From contig NZ_CP060201.1 of assembly GCF_013407925.2 (NCBI RefSeq), positions 434,001-498,000 on the forward strand: a stretch of 64,000 bases of DNA. The letters run 5' to 3'. Below are positions 15,897 through 26,509 of this stretch, in pieces. Each line of letters opens with the position of its first letter. Position 1 is the first letter of the stretch. The notes under the pieces are model-generated. The model made no database searches and had not been told where the DNA came from. It saw nothing but the letters and a program-made list of their open reading frames with translations. The translations under genes were made by a program, and so were the position numbers. This stretch comes from Pseudomonas protegens (GTDB taxonomy: Bacteria > Pseudomonadota > Gammaproteobacteria > Pseudomonadales > Pseudomonadaceae).

Positions 15897-17965
15897 GCTT
15901 TTTGCAATGTGCGATCCCGCTGGCGCAGGGTCGCTTGAATGATGCGATCGGGAATCAGCGCGCAGAACACGATCGCGGCGCCGGCCAGCATGCCCTCGCC
16001 GCCCTTGATGTTGCGCAGCGCGGTCATCACGTCGTAGCCCAGGCCGCCGGCGCCGATCAACGCCGCCACCACCACCATCGACAGGCTCATCACCAGGGTC
16101 TGGTTGATCCCCAGCAGCAAGGAGCCCGCGGCCAGGGGCAGTTCGACCTTGGTCAGGATCTGCCACGGCGTGGCACCGTGGGCCAGGGCTGCTTCGACGG
16201 CGGTTTTGGGCACTTCCTGAATCCCCAGGGCGGTGAGGCGGATCATCGGCGCCAGGGCGAAGATCACCGTGGCGATCACCGCCGGGGTCTTGCCCACCGA
16301 GAAGAACGCCACCGCCGGGATCAGGTACACGAAGGTCGGCAGGGTCTGCATCACGTCCAACAGCGGAGTGATCAGGCGCCGGGCCAGGGCGCGCTTGGCC
16401 AGGAGGATGCCGGCGGGTACGCCGATCAACAGCGAGATCAGCACCGAGGAACCCACCAGGGCCAGGGTGGCGATGGTCCGTTCCCAGAAACCGAACAGGC
16501 CGATGTAGAGCAAGGCCGCGGCACTGGTCAGGGCCAGGGCGGCGCCGGCGCTGCGCCAGGCCAGCAGCACCAGGGCCAGGGCCGGCACCGGCCAGGGTAG
16601 CCAGCCCAGCAGGCTTTCGGTGCTGTCGATCACCGTGCGCACGGCGACTATCACGCCGACGAAGGTGCTTTCGAACGTTACCTGGGACCAGGCAATCAGT
16701 TGGTCGATGGCCGCGGCGGTGCCCAGCAGCACTTGGCGGTTGGCGGGAAACTGCAGCCAGGGGCCCGAGGCATCGGTGGCCAACACCCGCCACAGCACCA
16801 GGGCCTGGGACAGCAGCAACACCAGCCACGGCAGGCGCCAGTCCGAACGCCCAAGGCGACTGGGGCGGCGGGCCAGGATCACACTCAACAGGCGGCTGAG
16901 CAGCAAGCCGATCAGCGCCAAGGCGGCCCAGGCGAAACTGGCTGTGGCCAGCCCCTGCCCCAGGGCCGCGGCCGCGCCCAGTTCCAGGGCGAAGCCCAGC
17001 CAGTACAGGCCACCACGACCGCTGGCGGCCAGGGCGGCGGGGCCCAGCAGCAGGGCCTGGGCAAAGGACAGTCCGGGGCTGACCGGCGCCGGGGTCGTCG
17101 CGCTCTTGCGCGGGGCAATCGTCGCCACCGGCGTGGCGCTGCGGACGCCGTGTTCCTGGAAGAAGTCCGCCACTTCGGCATCCGCCGGCTGCTTCAGCAA
17201 TTCCTCAGGCGTACCGACCTGAATCAACTGGCCGTGGCGCAGCACGGCGATGCGGTCCGCCAGACGCAGGGCTTCCGCCGGGTCGTGGGTCACCAGCAAG
17301 GTGGTGATGCCGCGCTCGCGCACCACCCGCAGAAAGTGGCTTTGCAGGTCGCGGCGAATGGTCGGGTCCAGGGCGCTGAAGGGTTCGTCCATCAGCAGGA
17401 TGTCCGGCTCGCTGACCAGCGCTCGGGCCAGGCCGACCCGCTGCTGCATGCCGCCGGACAGCTCATGGGGATAGTGCTCGCCCCAGCCTTCCAGGCCCAT
17501 GGCCTGCAACTGCACGTCGGCTGCGGCATGGCGCAGGGCTTCAGGCTCGCCGCGCAGCTCCAGGGGCAAGGCGACGTTGTCGTGCACGCTGCGATGGGGC
17601 AGCAGACCGAAGTGCTGGAAGACCATGCCGATGCGCCGCGAACGCAGGGTGCGCAGTTCCTGGGCCGACAGCTGGCTGATGGCCGAACCGTCGATCAGCA
17701 CTTCGCCGCTGCTGGGCTCGATCAACCGGTTGATATGCCGCAGCAAGGTGGACTTGCCGCTGCCGGAGGTGCCCATCAGGCACAGCACTTCGCCACGGCG
17801 CACCTTGAGGCTGACCTGCTCAACCGCTGGCGGCGCGGACTGGCCACGGCGGCGGGCGTAGTGCTTGGTCAGGTGGCGTAATTCCAGCACCACGTCGGCG
17901 TTATCCGCGGGCGGGCTGACGGAGGCTGGGACGGCAAAGGCCTCTTGGGGGTGAACGGCAGACAC
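15893..17965 (-). CDS. Fused ABC ATPase-permease, quaternary amine/osmoprotectant type
   Basis: 690-residue single chain. Residues about 25-265 form an ABC ATPase: Walker A GTSGSGKST, signature LSGGMQQRVGLARAL, Walker B ILLMDEPFSALD. A variable hydrophobic region follows, then a BPD_transp_1 permease domain (about 480-680) with the EAA-type loop EVPKTAVEAALAHGATPWQI. ProV and ProW are normally separate proteins, so this is a fusion without a frameshift. I use the GTG start with AGGAG 5 bases upstream; the longer frame runs into a REP arm. Coupled to the binding protein by ATGA. Confidence 0.85.
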   Translation of the reverse strand: MSAVHPQEAFAVPASVSPPADNADVVLELRHLTKHYARRRGQSAPPAVEQVSLKVRRGEVLCLMGTSGSGKSTLLRHINRLIEPSSGEVLIDGSAISQLSAQELRTLRSRRIGMVFQHFGLLPHRSVHDNVALPLELRGEPEALRHAAADVQLQAMGLEGWGEHYPHELSGGMQQRVGLARALVSEPDILLMDEPFSALDPTIRRDLQSHFLRVVRERGITTLLVTHDPAEALRLADRIAVLRHGQLIQVGTPEELLKQPADAEVADFFQEHGVRSATPVATIAPRKSATTPAPVSPGLSFAQALLLGPAALAASGRGGLYWLGFALELGAAAALGQGLATASFAWAALALIGLLLSRLLSVILARRPSRLGRSDWRLPWLVLLLSQALVLWRVLATDASGPWLQFPANRQVLLGTAAAIDQLIAWSQVTFESTFVGVIVAVRTVIDSTESLLGWLPWPVPALALVLLAWRSAGAALALTSAAALLYIGLFGFWERTIATLALVGSSVLISLLIGVPAGILLAKRALARRLITPLLDVMQTLPTFVYLIPAVAFFSVGKTPAVIATVIFALAPMIRLTALGIQEVPKTAVEAALAHGATPWQILTKVELPLAAGSLLLGINQTLVMSLSMVVVAALIGAGGLGYDVMTALRNIKGGEGMLAGAAIVFCALIPDRIIQATLRQRDRTLQKA

Positions 17966-18035
17966 GGGAACTCCTGACGCCGGGCGCGGGATGGCGTAAC
18001 CGGCGGTGAACAAGTAAAAAAAAGGGGGGGACCTG

Positions 18036-18058
18036 TTCGCCGGCAAGCCGGCTCCTAC
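18036..18058. repeat. Single REP arm, family A
   Basis: A lone right-hand arm ending in GCCGGCAAGCCGGCTCCTAC, just upstream of the fused ABC gene. If the long ABC frame were used, this arm would encode the spurious peptide GAGLPAN, which argues for the internal GTG start. Confidence 0.75.
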
Positions 18059-18082
18059 AGGCGAAAGCGATCTAACGGTCAA

Positions 18083-19051
18083 TTACAACGATTTCGGGCT
18101 CCACAACTGCACGGCCCGGGCATCCACCGGCTTGGGCAACAGCTTTTCCTGGTAGAAGGCATCGGCGATTTTCTGCTGCTCGCCCAAGGCATCGGGCTTG
18201 ACTGCTTCCACCTTGTAGGTGCGGCGGCTGTTGGCCAGTTCCACCGTCGGCACATCCAGGTTGCCCCACAGCGGGCCCAGCAGTTTGGCCGCCTCGGCCG
18301 GGTGCGCCTTGACCCAGGTGCCGGTCTTCTGCAGCTCGGCGAACACTTGCTGCAGCACCTCGGGATGGGCCTTGGCGTAGTCGTTGGACGCCAGGTAGTA
18401 ACGGCGATAACTGGCCAGCCCCTGGCCATCGTGCAGCACCCGCGCGCCCTGCTGGCGCTGGGCGCTGGCGACAAAAGGTTCCCAGGTGACCCAGGCATCG
18501 ACCTTGGCGGTTTCCAGCGCCGCGCGACCGTCGGCCGGGGTCAGGTACACCGGTTGGATATCGGCGAAGCTCAAGCCCGCTTCGCGCAAGGCGGCGATCA
18601 GCAGGTAATGGCTACCAGCAGCCTTGGTTACGGCGATGCGCTTGCCCTTGAGGTCGGCCAGGGATTTGAGCGGCGAATCCTTGGGAATGACGATGGACTG
18701 AGCGGCGGGCGACGGGGTTTCAGTGGCGAAATAGGTCAGCTTGGCCCCGGCGGCCTGGGCGAAGACCGGCACCGTGTCGGCGACATCGGCGCTGATATCC
18801 ACATTGCCCACGTTCAGCGATTCCGCCAACGGCAGGCCACTGGTGAACTCGTGCCAGGTGATGTTGACGCCCTGCCCCGCCAGCTGTTTTTCCAGGGTGC
18901 CCTGGGCCTTGAGCAAGGCCAGCAGGGTCGAGGATTTCTGGTAGCCGATGCGCAGATCGGTATCGGCCTGGGCATTGAGGGCCATGCCCAGCGCCAGACC
19001 GGCCAGGGCGGTGATCGACAAGCTACGACGCAAAGCAAAGGGCAGGCGCAT
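18083..19051 (-). CDS. Aliphatic sulfonate-type ABC substrate-binding protein
   Basis: 322-residue periplasmic binding protein of the SsuA/TauA family. Signal peptide ends near residue 29 (GLALGMALNAQA). Motifs include DLRIGYQKSSTLLALLKAQG, GNVDISADVADTVPVFAQAAG and DLKGKRIAVTKAAGSHYLL. No SsuB/SsuC-type ATPase or permease gene is adjacent, so it must use components encoded elsewhere or the neighbouring fused system. Upstream, at 19088-19138, is an AT-rich inverted repeat that may be its control site. Confidence 0.85.
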   Translation of the reverse strand: MRLPFALRRSLSITALAGLALGMALNAQADTDLRIGYQKSSTLLALLKAQGTLEKQLAGQGVNITWHEFTSGLPLAESLNVGNVDISADVADTVPVFAQAAGAKLTYFATETPSPAAQSIVIPKDSPLKSLADLKGKRIAVTKAAGSHYLLIAALREAGLSFADIQPVYLTPADGRAALETAKVDAWVTWEPFVASAQRQQGARVLHDGQGLASYRRYYLASNDYAKAHPEVLQQVFAELQKTGTWVKAHPAEAAKLLGPLWGNLDVPTVELANSRRTYKVEAVKPDALGEQQKIADAFYQEKLLPKPVDARAVQLWSPKSL

Positions 19052-19087
19052 GGGGGCGAACCTTCTGGGAGGCAGGAAAGTCGCTAA

Positions 19088-19138
19088 AAGCTAATCGATC
19101 TAATAAATCGAAAATAAATACTTTTTAGGAATTAGCTT
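19088..19138. promoter_or_regulatory. AT-rich inverted repeat upstream of the sulfonate-type binding protein
   Basis: AAGCTAAT (19088-19095) and ATTAGCTT (19131-19138) form perfect inverted 8-bp arms around 35 bp of AT-rich DNA, in strong contrast with the GC-rich surroundings. It sits 37 bp upstream of the start codon. It could hold the promoter and a regulator site such as CysB, but the protein that binds is not identified from sequence. Confidence 0.45.
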
Positions 19139-19160
19139 AGGTTCGTGCGGTTGAGCGGTG

Positions 19161-19715
19161 TTAACGGCCGCAGGGCACCGATCCACCGAACTTCGACTGT
19201 CGCATACAGAAGTAGCTGTGCTTCTTCAGGGTGACCGGGGCTGCCGCACAGGGCAGCAGGGCCTGATTGACCTCGATCGACAAGCGCTCGCCCTGCAGCT
19301 CACGAGCGTCCAGGTGGATGCGACAGCTGTTCGCCAATTGACGGGATGGATAGCCAATAGGGCTGATGACCCGGTTATCCATCTTCAACACCAGGGGGTT
19401 CTCTGCCGATGAAGTGCAAGTCACCAGGCCCGGGTGACTGGCACGGATTTCCACGGAGTCGTCATCACTGAGCGAGGCGGAAAACAAGGGAACCAGAAAC
19501 AGCGAGACCAGTTGGTGAGGAGTGCTGGACTGCACACTCACATAGAGCGGCTCGGCCCCGCAGGCCAGCTTGAACGAAGTGCCCTGGTCATAGTTGCCGG
19601 TGCTGGCATCCTGCCAACCGCCGAGGCTGTCAGCCTTCCAGTCGTGGCCCCATTTGTAATCGATACAACCGCCCAGGCTCAGAGCCAGGGCCAGACAGAG
19701 CACCATCCTGTGCAT
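19161..19715 (-). CDS. Hypothetical lipoprotein
   Basis: 184-residue predicted lipoprotein from MHRMVLCLALALSLGGCIDY, with lipobox SLGGC. I do not recognise a family. The mature part has several Cys residues (LACGAEP, VTCTSS, SCRIHL, LPCAAAP, YFCMRQ, VPCGR) likely to form disulfides in the periplasm. Nearby in-frame ATGs at 19724 and 19706 are possible starts; none has a strong ribosome site. The longer frame continues through two REPINs and is not credible. Stands alone between the binding protein and the pyd cluster. Confidence 0.6.
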   Translation of the reverse strand: MHRMVLCLALALSLGGCIDYKWGHDWKADSLGGWQDASTGNYDQGTSFKLACGAEPLYVSVQSSTPHQLVSLFLVPLFSASLSDDDSVEIRASHPGLVTCTSSAENPLVLKMDNRVISPIGYPSRQLANSCRIHLDARELQGERLSIEVNQALLPCAAAPVTLKKHSYFCMRQSKFGGSVPCGR

Positions 19716-19778
19716 ATTCGGCATCCCATGGGAAAAGTTCGCCAGTGTACGCCAGGCAAAGCGGCTCACGCTGCCCCG

Positions 19779-19861
19779 TGCAGGAGCTGGCTTGCCAGCG
19801 AAGACGTCGGCATGGGCGGTGCACGTCTGGCGGGCCCCTTCGCCGGCAAGCCGGCTCCTAC
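19779..19861. repeat. REPIN, family A
   Basis: Arms GTGCAGGAGCTGGCTTGCCA and GCCGGCAAGCCGGCTCCTAC, about 83 bp overall, upstream of the hypothetical lipoprotein. A second copy follows at 19908 in the same orientation. Confidence 0.88.
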
Positions 19862-19907
19862 GGAAATGGCGGTGTGGGCGGGTTCGTGAAAACACCGCAG
19901 GCCCCCG

Positions 19908-19989
19908 GTAGGAGCTGGCTTGCCAGCGAAGGCGTCGCCATGGGCGGCGCACATCTGGCGGGCCTCTTCGCCGGCAAGCCGGCTCCTAC
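19908..19989. repeat. REPIN, family A, overlapping the pydC stop
   Basis: Arms GTAGGAGCTGGCTTGCCAGC and GCCGGCAAGCCGGCTCCTAC. The terminal GTAG of the right arm, read on the minus strand, supplies the TAG stop codon of pydC. Forms a tandem pair with the copy at 19779. Confidence 0.9.
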
Positions 19990-21263
19990 GCCTGGCGCTG
20001 GGCGATGGCCTGGGAGGCGGCGAGCATGGCCCGCAGCAGCACGGCGCAGCCGGCGGCGAGGTCGTCGGGGTCGGCGTTTTCGATTTCGTTGTGGCTGATG
20101 CCGCCTTCGCAGGGCACGAAGATCATCCCCGCCGGGCCCAGTTCGGCGACGAAGATCGCGTCGTGCCCGGCACCGCTGACGATGTCCATGTGCGACAGGC
20201 CCAGCCACTGCGCCGCACCGCGCACGGCTTCGACACAGACGGGGTCGAAGTACAGCGGCGGGAAGTCCGCAGTCGGGGTCAGTTCGAAGCTCAGGCCGTG
20301 TTCTTCGCAGGTGTTGTCGATCACCTGGCGCACCTCGGCAATCATCGAATCCAGGCGCGCCGGCTCCAGATGGCGGAAGTCCAGGGTCATGCGCACCTCG
20401 CCCGGAATCACGTTGCGCGAGCCCGGGTAGGCTTGCAGGCAGCCGACGGTGCCGCAGGCGTGAGGCTGGTGACCGAGGGCCGCGCGGTTGACCGCCGCGA
20501 CCACTGCGGCGGCGCCCACCAGGGCATCCTTGCGCAGGTGCATCGGGGTCGGGCCGGCGTGGGCCTCGACGCCACGCAGCTTGAGGTCGAACCACTTCTG
20601 GCCGAGGGCGCCGAGCACAATGCCTATGGTCTTGCGCTCGTCTTCCAGGATCGGGCCTTGCTCGATATGCGCTTCAAAATAGGCGCCCACCGGATGCCCG
20701 CTGACCGGGCGTTTACCGGCGTAGCCGATGGCGTTCAGCGCCTCGCCGACGCTGATGCCCTCGGCGTCGGTCTTGGCCAGGGTGTCCTCCAGGGTGAATT
20801 TCTCGGCGAACACCCCGGAGCCCATCATGCACGGCGGGAAGCGCGAGCCCTCTTCGTTGGTCCACACCACCACTTCCAGGGGCGCTTCGGTTTCCAGCTT
20901 GAGGTCGTTGAGGGTGCGCAGCACTTCCAGCCCGGCCAATACGCCGAAGCAGCCGTCGAACTTGCCACCGGTGGGCTGGGTGTCGATATGGCTGCCGGTC
21001 ATCACCGGTGGCAGGTGCGGGTTGCGCCCGGGGCGGCGGGCGAAGATGTTGCCGATGCCGTCCACGGTGACGGTGCAACCGGCCTCCTCGCACCACTTCA
21101 CGAACAGGTTGCGGGCCTGGCGGTCGAGGTCGGTCAGGGCCAGGCGACAGACCCCGCCCTTGACCGTGGCGCCGAGCTTGGCCAGCGCCATGAGCGACTG
21201 CCACAGACGATCGCGGTTGATGTGCTGATGGCTGGATTGCAGAACCTCGACGGCAGCGTTCAT
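19986..21263 (-). CDS. pydC: Zn-dependent beta-ureidopropionase / N-carbamoyl amino acid hydrolase
   Basis: 425-residue M20-type amidohydrolase. The metal-binding signatures are TGSHIDTQPTGGKFDG (about 89-104), TNEEGSRF (about 134-141) and AHIEQGPILE; HAGPTPM follows in the dimerisation/substrate region. In this cluster the expected reaction is N-carbamoyl-beta-alanine (or 3-ureidoisobutyrate) to beta-alanine (or 3-aminoisobutyrate) plus CO2 and ammonia, the last step of reductive uracil/thymine breakdown. It is co-oriented with the NCS1 transporter upstream. The stop codon lies in a REPIN. Allantoate amidohydrolase is a less likely alternative, given the neighbours. Confidence 0.88.
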   Translation of the reverse strand: MNAAVEVLQSSHQHINRDRLWQSLMALAKLGATVKGGVCRLALTDLDRQARNLFVKWCEEAGCTVTVDGIGNIFARRPGRNPHLPPVMTGSHIDTQPTGGKFDGCFGVLAGLEVLRTLNDLKLETEAPLEVVVWTNEEGSRFPPCMMGSGVFAEKFTLEDTLAKTDAEGISVGEALNAIGYAGKRPVSGHPVGAYFEAHIEQGPILEDERKTIGIVLGALGQKWFDLKLRGVEAHAGPTPMHLRKDALVGAAAVVAAVNRAALGHQPHACGTVGCLQAYPGSRNVIPGEVRMTLDFRHLEPARLDSMIAEVRQVIDNTCEEHGLSFELTPTADFPPLYFDPVCVEAVRGAAQWLGLSHMDIVSGAGHDAIFVAELGPAGMIFVPCEGGISHNEIENADPDDLAAGCAVLLRAMLAASQAIAQRQA

Positions 21264-21341
21264 GGTGATTTCCTCAGGCTTTTTCTGGTTGTGGTTGACG
21301 GGATCGGGCGCGTCTTGAGTGGTGCGGTTTTCGGTGTCCCT

Positions 21342-21439
21342 GTAAGAGCGAGCTTGCTCGCGATTGGCCGGCAGACGTTACCTAACCCGCAGAGAGGCAG
21401 CGTTGTCTGTGCCTTCATCGCGAGCAAGCTCGCTCCTAC
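21342..21439. repeat. REPIN, family B, overlapping the transporter stop
   Basis: Arms GTAAGAGCGAGCTTGCTCGC and GCGAGCAAGCTCGCTCCTAC, about 98 bp, between pydC and the transporter. The minus-strand TAG stop of the transporter falls in the right arm (21436-21438). Family B recurs at 25009 and 44947. Confidence 0.9.
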
Positions 21440-22926
21440 AGAGTCGGGGTCTTGGCGGTCAGGCCCTGGGGGCTGCGCCAGGTGCACAGGCCGTAGTAGA
21501 TCAAGCCGCCCAGGGCCGAGCCGGTGAACCAGCCGTAGCTGTAGAACCAGTTGAAGGCGCTGCTGCCCAGGGACATCAGGGTCAGGGCCACCGGCACGCC
21601 GAAGGCGATGAAGCCGTGCCAGTTCCACGCCGGATAAACGTCGTCGCGGTACAGGCCGGCCAGGTCCAGGCGCTGTTGCTTGATGATGAAGTAGTCCACC
21701 ACCATGATCCCGGCAATCGGCCCCAGCAGGCTGGAGTAGCCCAGCAGCCAGTTGGAATACACGGTCTCCAGGCTGACGTCGGAAATCAGCAGGCCGAGCT
21801 TTTTCAACAACTCGTGGCCCATCAGCGCCAGCCCCACCAGGCCGGTGAGGATCACCGCGGTGGTGCGGCCGATCAGCTTGGGCGCCAGGTTCTGGAAGTC
21901 GTTGGTGGGCGAGACGATGTTGGCCGCGGTGTTGGTGGACAAGGTGGCGATGATGATCAGCGCCATGGCCAGAGCCACCCAGCCCGGGCTCTGGATATGG
22001 CCGATCAGGCTGACCGGATCGGAGACGGTGACGCCCACCAGTTTCACCGAGGCGGCGGTCATCACCACCCCCAGGGCGGCAAACAGGAACATGGTCAGCG
22101 GCAGGCCGAAGATCTGCCCGAGGATCTGGTCCTTCTGGCTTCTGGCGTAGCGGCTGAAGTCGGGAATGTTCAACGACAGGGTGGCCCAGAAACCCACCAT
22201 CGCCGTGAGCCCAGCCATGAAGTAGCCAATGACGCTGGCGCCCTCCGGACGCTTGGGCGGGATCGCCAACAGCTCGGTCAGCGACACGCTGGGCAAGGCC
22301 CACACCAACAGGCCGATGCCCACCGCCACCAGCAGCGGCGCGGACAGGGTTTCCAGCCACTTGATCGACTCGGCGCCGCGCAGCACCACCCACAGGTTGA
22401 GGGTCCAGAAGATCATGAAGCCGATCACTTCGCCGGTGCCGCCCAAGGCCTTCCAGCCCTCGAAGATCGAGCCCAGGAACAGGTGGATCGCCAGCCCGCC
22501 GAACATGGTCTGGATGCCGAACCAGCCGCAGGCCACCAGGGCGCGGATCAGGCACGGCACGTTGGAGCCGATGATGCCGAACGAGGAGCGCAGCAGTACC
22601 GGGAACGGAATGCCGTACTTGGTGCCGGCAAAGGCGTTGAGAGTCAGGGGAATCAGCACCACGATATTGGCCAGCAGGATCGCCAGCAGCGCCTCGCCGA
22701 CGCTGAGGCCGAAGTAGGCGGTGAGCACCCCGCCGAGGGTGTAGGTGGGCACGCAGATCGACATGCCGATCCACAGTGCGGTGATATGCCATTTGTTCCA
22801 GGTGCGTTCCTGGACCTGGGTCGGTGCGATGTCGTGGTTGTAACGGGGGCTGTCGAGTACGTCGCTGCCGGCGTCCAGCTCGTACAAGCCTTCGCACTCG
22901 GTCACCTGGGATCTGATCTGTTGCAT
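21436..22926 (-). CDS. NCS1 family nucleobase:cation symporter
   Basis: 496-residue transporter with about 12 transmembrane helices and NCS1 (Mhp1/PucI-type) signatures: WNKWHITALWIGMSICVPTY at the start of TM1, FGIIGSNVPCLIRALVACGW, GFWATLSLNIPDFSRYARSQ, and NTAANIVSPTNDFQNL. Expected to import uracil, thymine or related pyrimidines for the enzymes encoded beside it; allantoin or hydantoin are other known NCS1 substrates. GGAG lies 5 bases before the ATG. It heads the minus-strand pair with pydC and is divergent from the dihydropyrimidinase gene. Confidence 0.9.
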   Translation of the reverse strand: MQQIRSQVTECEGLYELDAGSDVLDSPRYNHDIAPTQVQERTWNKWHITALWIGMSICVPTYTLGGVLTAYFGLSVGEALLAILLANIVVLIPLTLNAFAGTKYGIPFPVLLRSSFGIIGSNVPCLIRALVACGWFGIQTMFGGLAIHLFLGSIFEGWKALGGTGEVIGFMIFWTLNLWVVLRGAESIKWLETLSAPLLVAVGIGLLVWALPSVSLTELLAIPPKRPEGASVIGYFMAGLTAMVGFWATLSLNIPDFSRYARSQKDQILGQIFGLPLTMFLFAALGVVMTAASVKLVGVTVSDPVSLIGHIQSPGWVALAMALIIIATLSTNTAANIVSPTNDFQNLAPKLIGRTTAVILTGLVGLALMGHELLKKLGLLISDVSLETVYSNWLLGYSSLLGPIAGIMVVDYFIIKQQRLDLAGLYRDDVYPAWNWHGFIAFGVPVALTLMSLGSSAFNWFYSYGWFTGSALGGLIYYGLCTWRSPQGLTAKTPTL

Positions 22927-24987
<2,061 letters not shown>

Positions 24988-24991
24988 GACC

Positions 24992-25006
24992 GGGGGCGTT
25001 GCCCCC
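24992..25006 (+). terminator. Possible terminator hairpin after dihydropyrimidinase
   Basis: GGGGGC-GTT-GCCCCC perfect stem directly after the stop codon. There is no U-run, so intrinsic termination is doubtful; the adjacent REPIN may add to it. Confidence 0.35.
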
Positions 25007-25008
25007 TA

Positions 25009-25069
25009 TCGCGAGCAAGCTCGCTCCTACATAAAAAACACGACCCTGTAGGAGCGAGCTTGCTCGCGA
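25009..25069. repeat. REPIN, family B, compact
   Basis: Two perfect 22-bp inverted arms (TCGCGAGCAAGCTCGCTCCT.. and ..AGGAGCGAGCTTGCTCGCGA) separated by only 17 bp, between the dihydropyrimidinase and pydX genes. Confidence 0.9.
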
Positions 25070-25141
25070 TCCGGACGCCCTCGCCCGCTTGTAAACATGC
25101 CCGTCAGAGGCAGCCGCTAAAAAAACCGTGAGGCCAAAACC

Positions 25142-26509
25142 GTGATCAAGACCTTGAACCACTTGCCCCACCCGACCCTGGACGGCGCCACCCTGGCCGG
25201 CCATTTCAGCGATCTGGCGCCACCGCTCAACACCCGCCAGGCCCATCTGGAAGCCTCGCGCTGCCTGTATTGCTACGACGCGCCCTGCGTCAACGCCTGC
25301 CCCAGCGAGATCGACATTCCTTCGTTCATCCGCAATATCCACACCGACAACGTCCAGGGCGCGGCGCAGAAGATTCTCTCGGCCAACATCCTCGGCGGCA
25401 GCTGCGCCCGGGTCTGCCCCACCGAGATCCTCTGCCAGCAGGCCTGCGTGCGCAACAACGCCCAGGAGTGCGCGCCGGTGCTGATCGGCCTGCTGCAACG
25501 CTATGCCCTGGACAACGCGCACTTCACCGAGCACCCGTTCCAGCGCGCCGCGCCCAGCGGCAAGCGCATCGCCGTGGTCGGCGCCGGCCCGGCGGGTTTG
25601 TCCTGCGCCCACCGCTGCGCCCTGCACGGCCATGAGGTGGTGATTTTCGAAGCCCGGGAAAAAGCCGGCGGCCTCAACGAATACGGGATTGCCAAGTACA
25701 AGCTGGTGGATGACTTCGCCCAGCAGGAGCTGGAGTTCCTGCTGGGGATTGGCGGCATCGAGATCCGCCATGGGCACAAACTCGGCGCCAACCTGAGCCT
25801 GACCGAGCTGCACCAGCAGTTCGACGCGGTGTTCCTTGGTCTCGGGCTGGCCGCCAGCAAGCAACTGGGGCTGGAGCATGAAGACGCCCCCGGGCTGCTG
25901 GCCGCCACTGACTACATTCGCGAACTGCGCCAGGCCGACGACCTCAGCCAGTTGCCCCTGGCCGACCGCTGCATCGTCCTCGGCGCCGGCAACACCGCCA
26001 TCGACATGGCGGTGCAGATGGCGCGCCTGGGTGCCCGTGACGTCAACCTGGTGTACCGCCGGGGCGTCGAGGACATGGGCGCCACCGAGCATGAACAGGA
26101 CATCGCCAAGGCCAATCAGGTGCGCCTGCTGACCTGGGCCGCACCGCAAGAAGTGCTGCTGGATGACCAGGGCCGGGTGCGCGGCATGCGCTTCGCCCGC
26201 ACCCAGATGCGGGATGGACGGTTGCAGACCACCGGCGAAACCTTCGAACTGGCCGCCGACGCCATCTTCAAGGCTATCGGCCAGTCGTTCGACGGTAGCG
26301 CCCTGGCCGATCCACTGGCTCGGGAACTGCAGCGGTGCGGCGAGCGGATCCAGGTCGACGAACAGCTGCGCACCAGCATTCCCGGGGTCTATGCCGGGGG
26401 CGACTGCGTCAGCCTCGGCCAGGACCTGACCGTGCAAGCGGTGCAACACGGCAAGCTGGCCGCAGAAGCCATGCATGCCCAACTCATGCTCAACATGGAG
26501 GCTGCGTAA
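25142..26509 (+). CDS. pydX: Dihydropyrimidine dehydrogenase, NAD(P)H-oxidising flavoprotein subunit
   Basis: 455-residue GltD/PreT-like subunit that takes electrons from NAD(P)H and passes them to PydA. N-terminal [4Fe-4S] region with CLYCYDAPCVNACPSEIDIP (about 40-59) and CARVCPTEILCQQACVRN, then an FAD Rossmann motif VVGAGPAGLSCAH and an NAD(P) motif VLGAGNTAIDMAVQMA, ending with YAGGDCVSLGQDLTVQAVQ. Start is GTG. It ends directly before the pydA ATG, so the two form one operon. Known Pseudomonas pydX-pydA pairs have the same order. Confidence 0.9.
   Translation: MIKTLNHLPHPTLDGATLAGHFSDLAPPLNTRQAHLEASRCLYCYDAPCVNACPSEIDIPSFIRNIHTDNVQGAAQKILSANILGGSCARVCPTEILCQQACVRNNAQECAPVLIGLLQRYALDNAHFTEHPFQRAAPSGKRIAVVGAGPAGLSCAHRCALHGHEVVIFEAREKAGGLNEYGIAKYKLVDDFAQQELEFLLGIGGIEIRHGHKLGANLSLTELHQQFDAVFLGLGLAASKQLGLEHEDAPGLLAATDYIRELRQADDLSQLPLADRCIVLGAGNTAIDMAVQMARLGARDVNLVYRRGVEDMGATEHEQDIAKANQVRLLTWAAPQEVLLDDQGRVRGMRFARTQMRDGRLQTTGETFELAADAIFKAIGQSFDGSALADPLARELQRCGERIQVDEQLRTSIPGVYAGGDCVSLGQDLTVQAVQHGKLAAEAMHAQLMLNMEAA

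Noticed and set aside
17966..18082. N-terminal extension of the fused ABC gene to 18082
   Set aside because: The extension translates a REP arm (GAGLPAN) and lacks a ribosome site; the GTG at 17965 has AGGAG.
19716..19952. N-terminal extension of the hypothetical lipoprotein
   Set aside because: It runs through REPIN sequence, and the signal peptide with lipobox begins only at about 19715.
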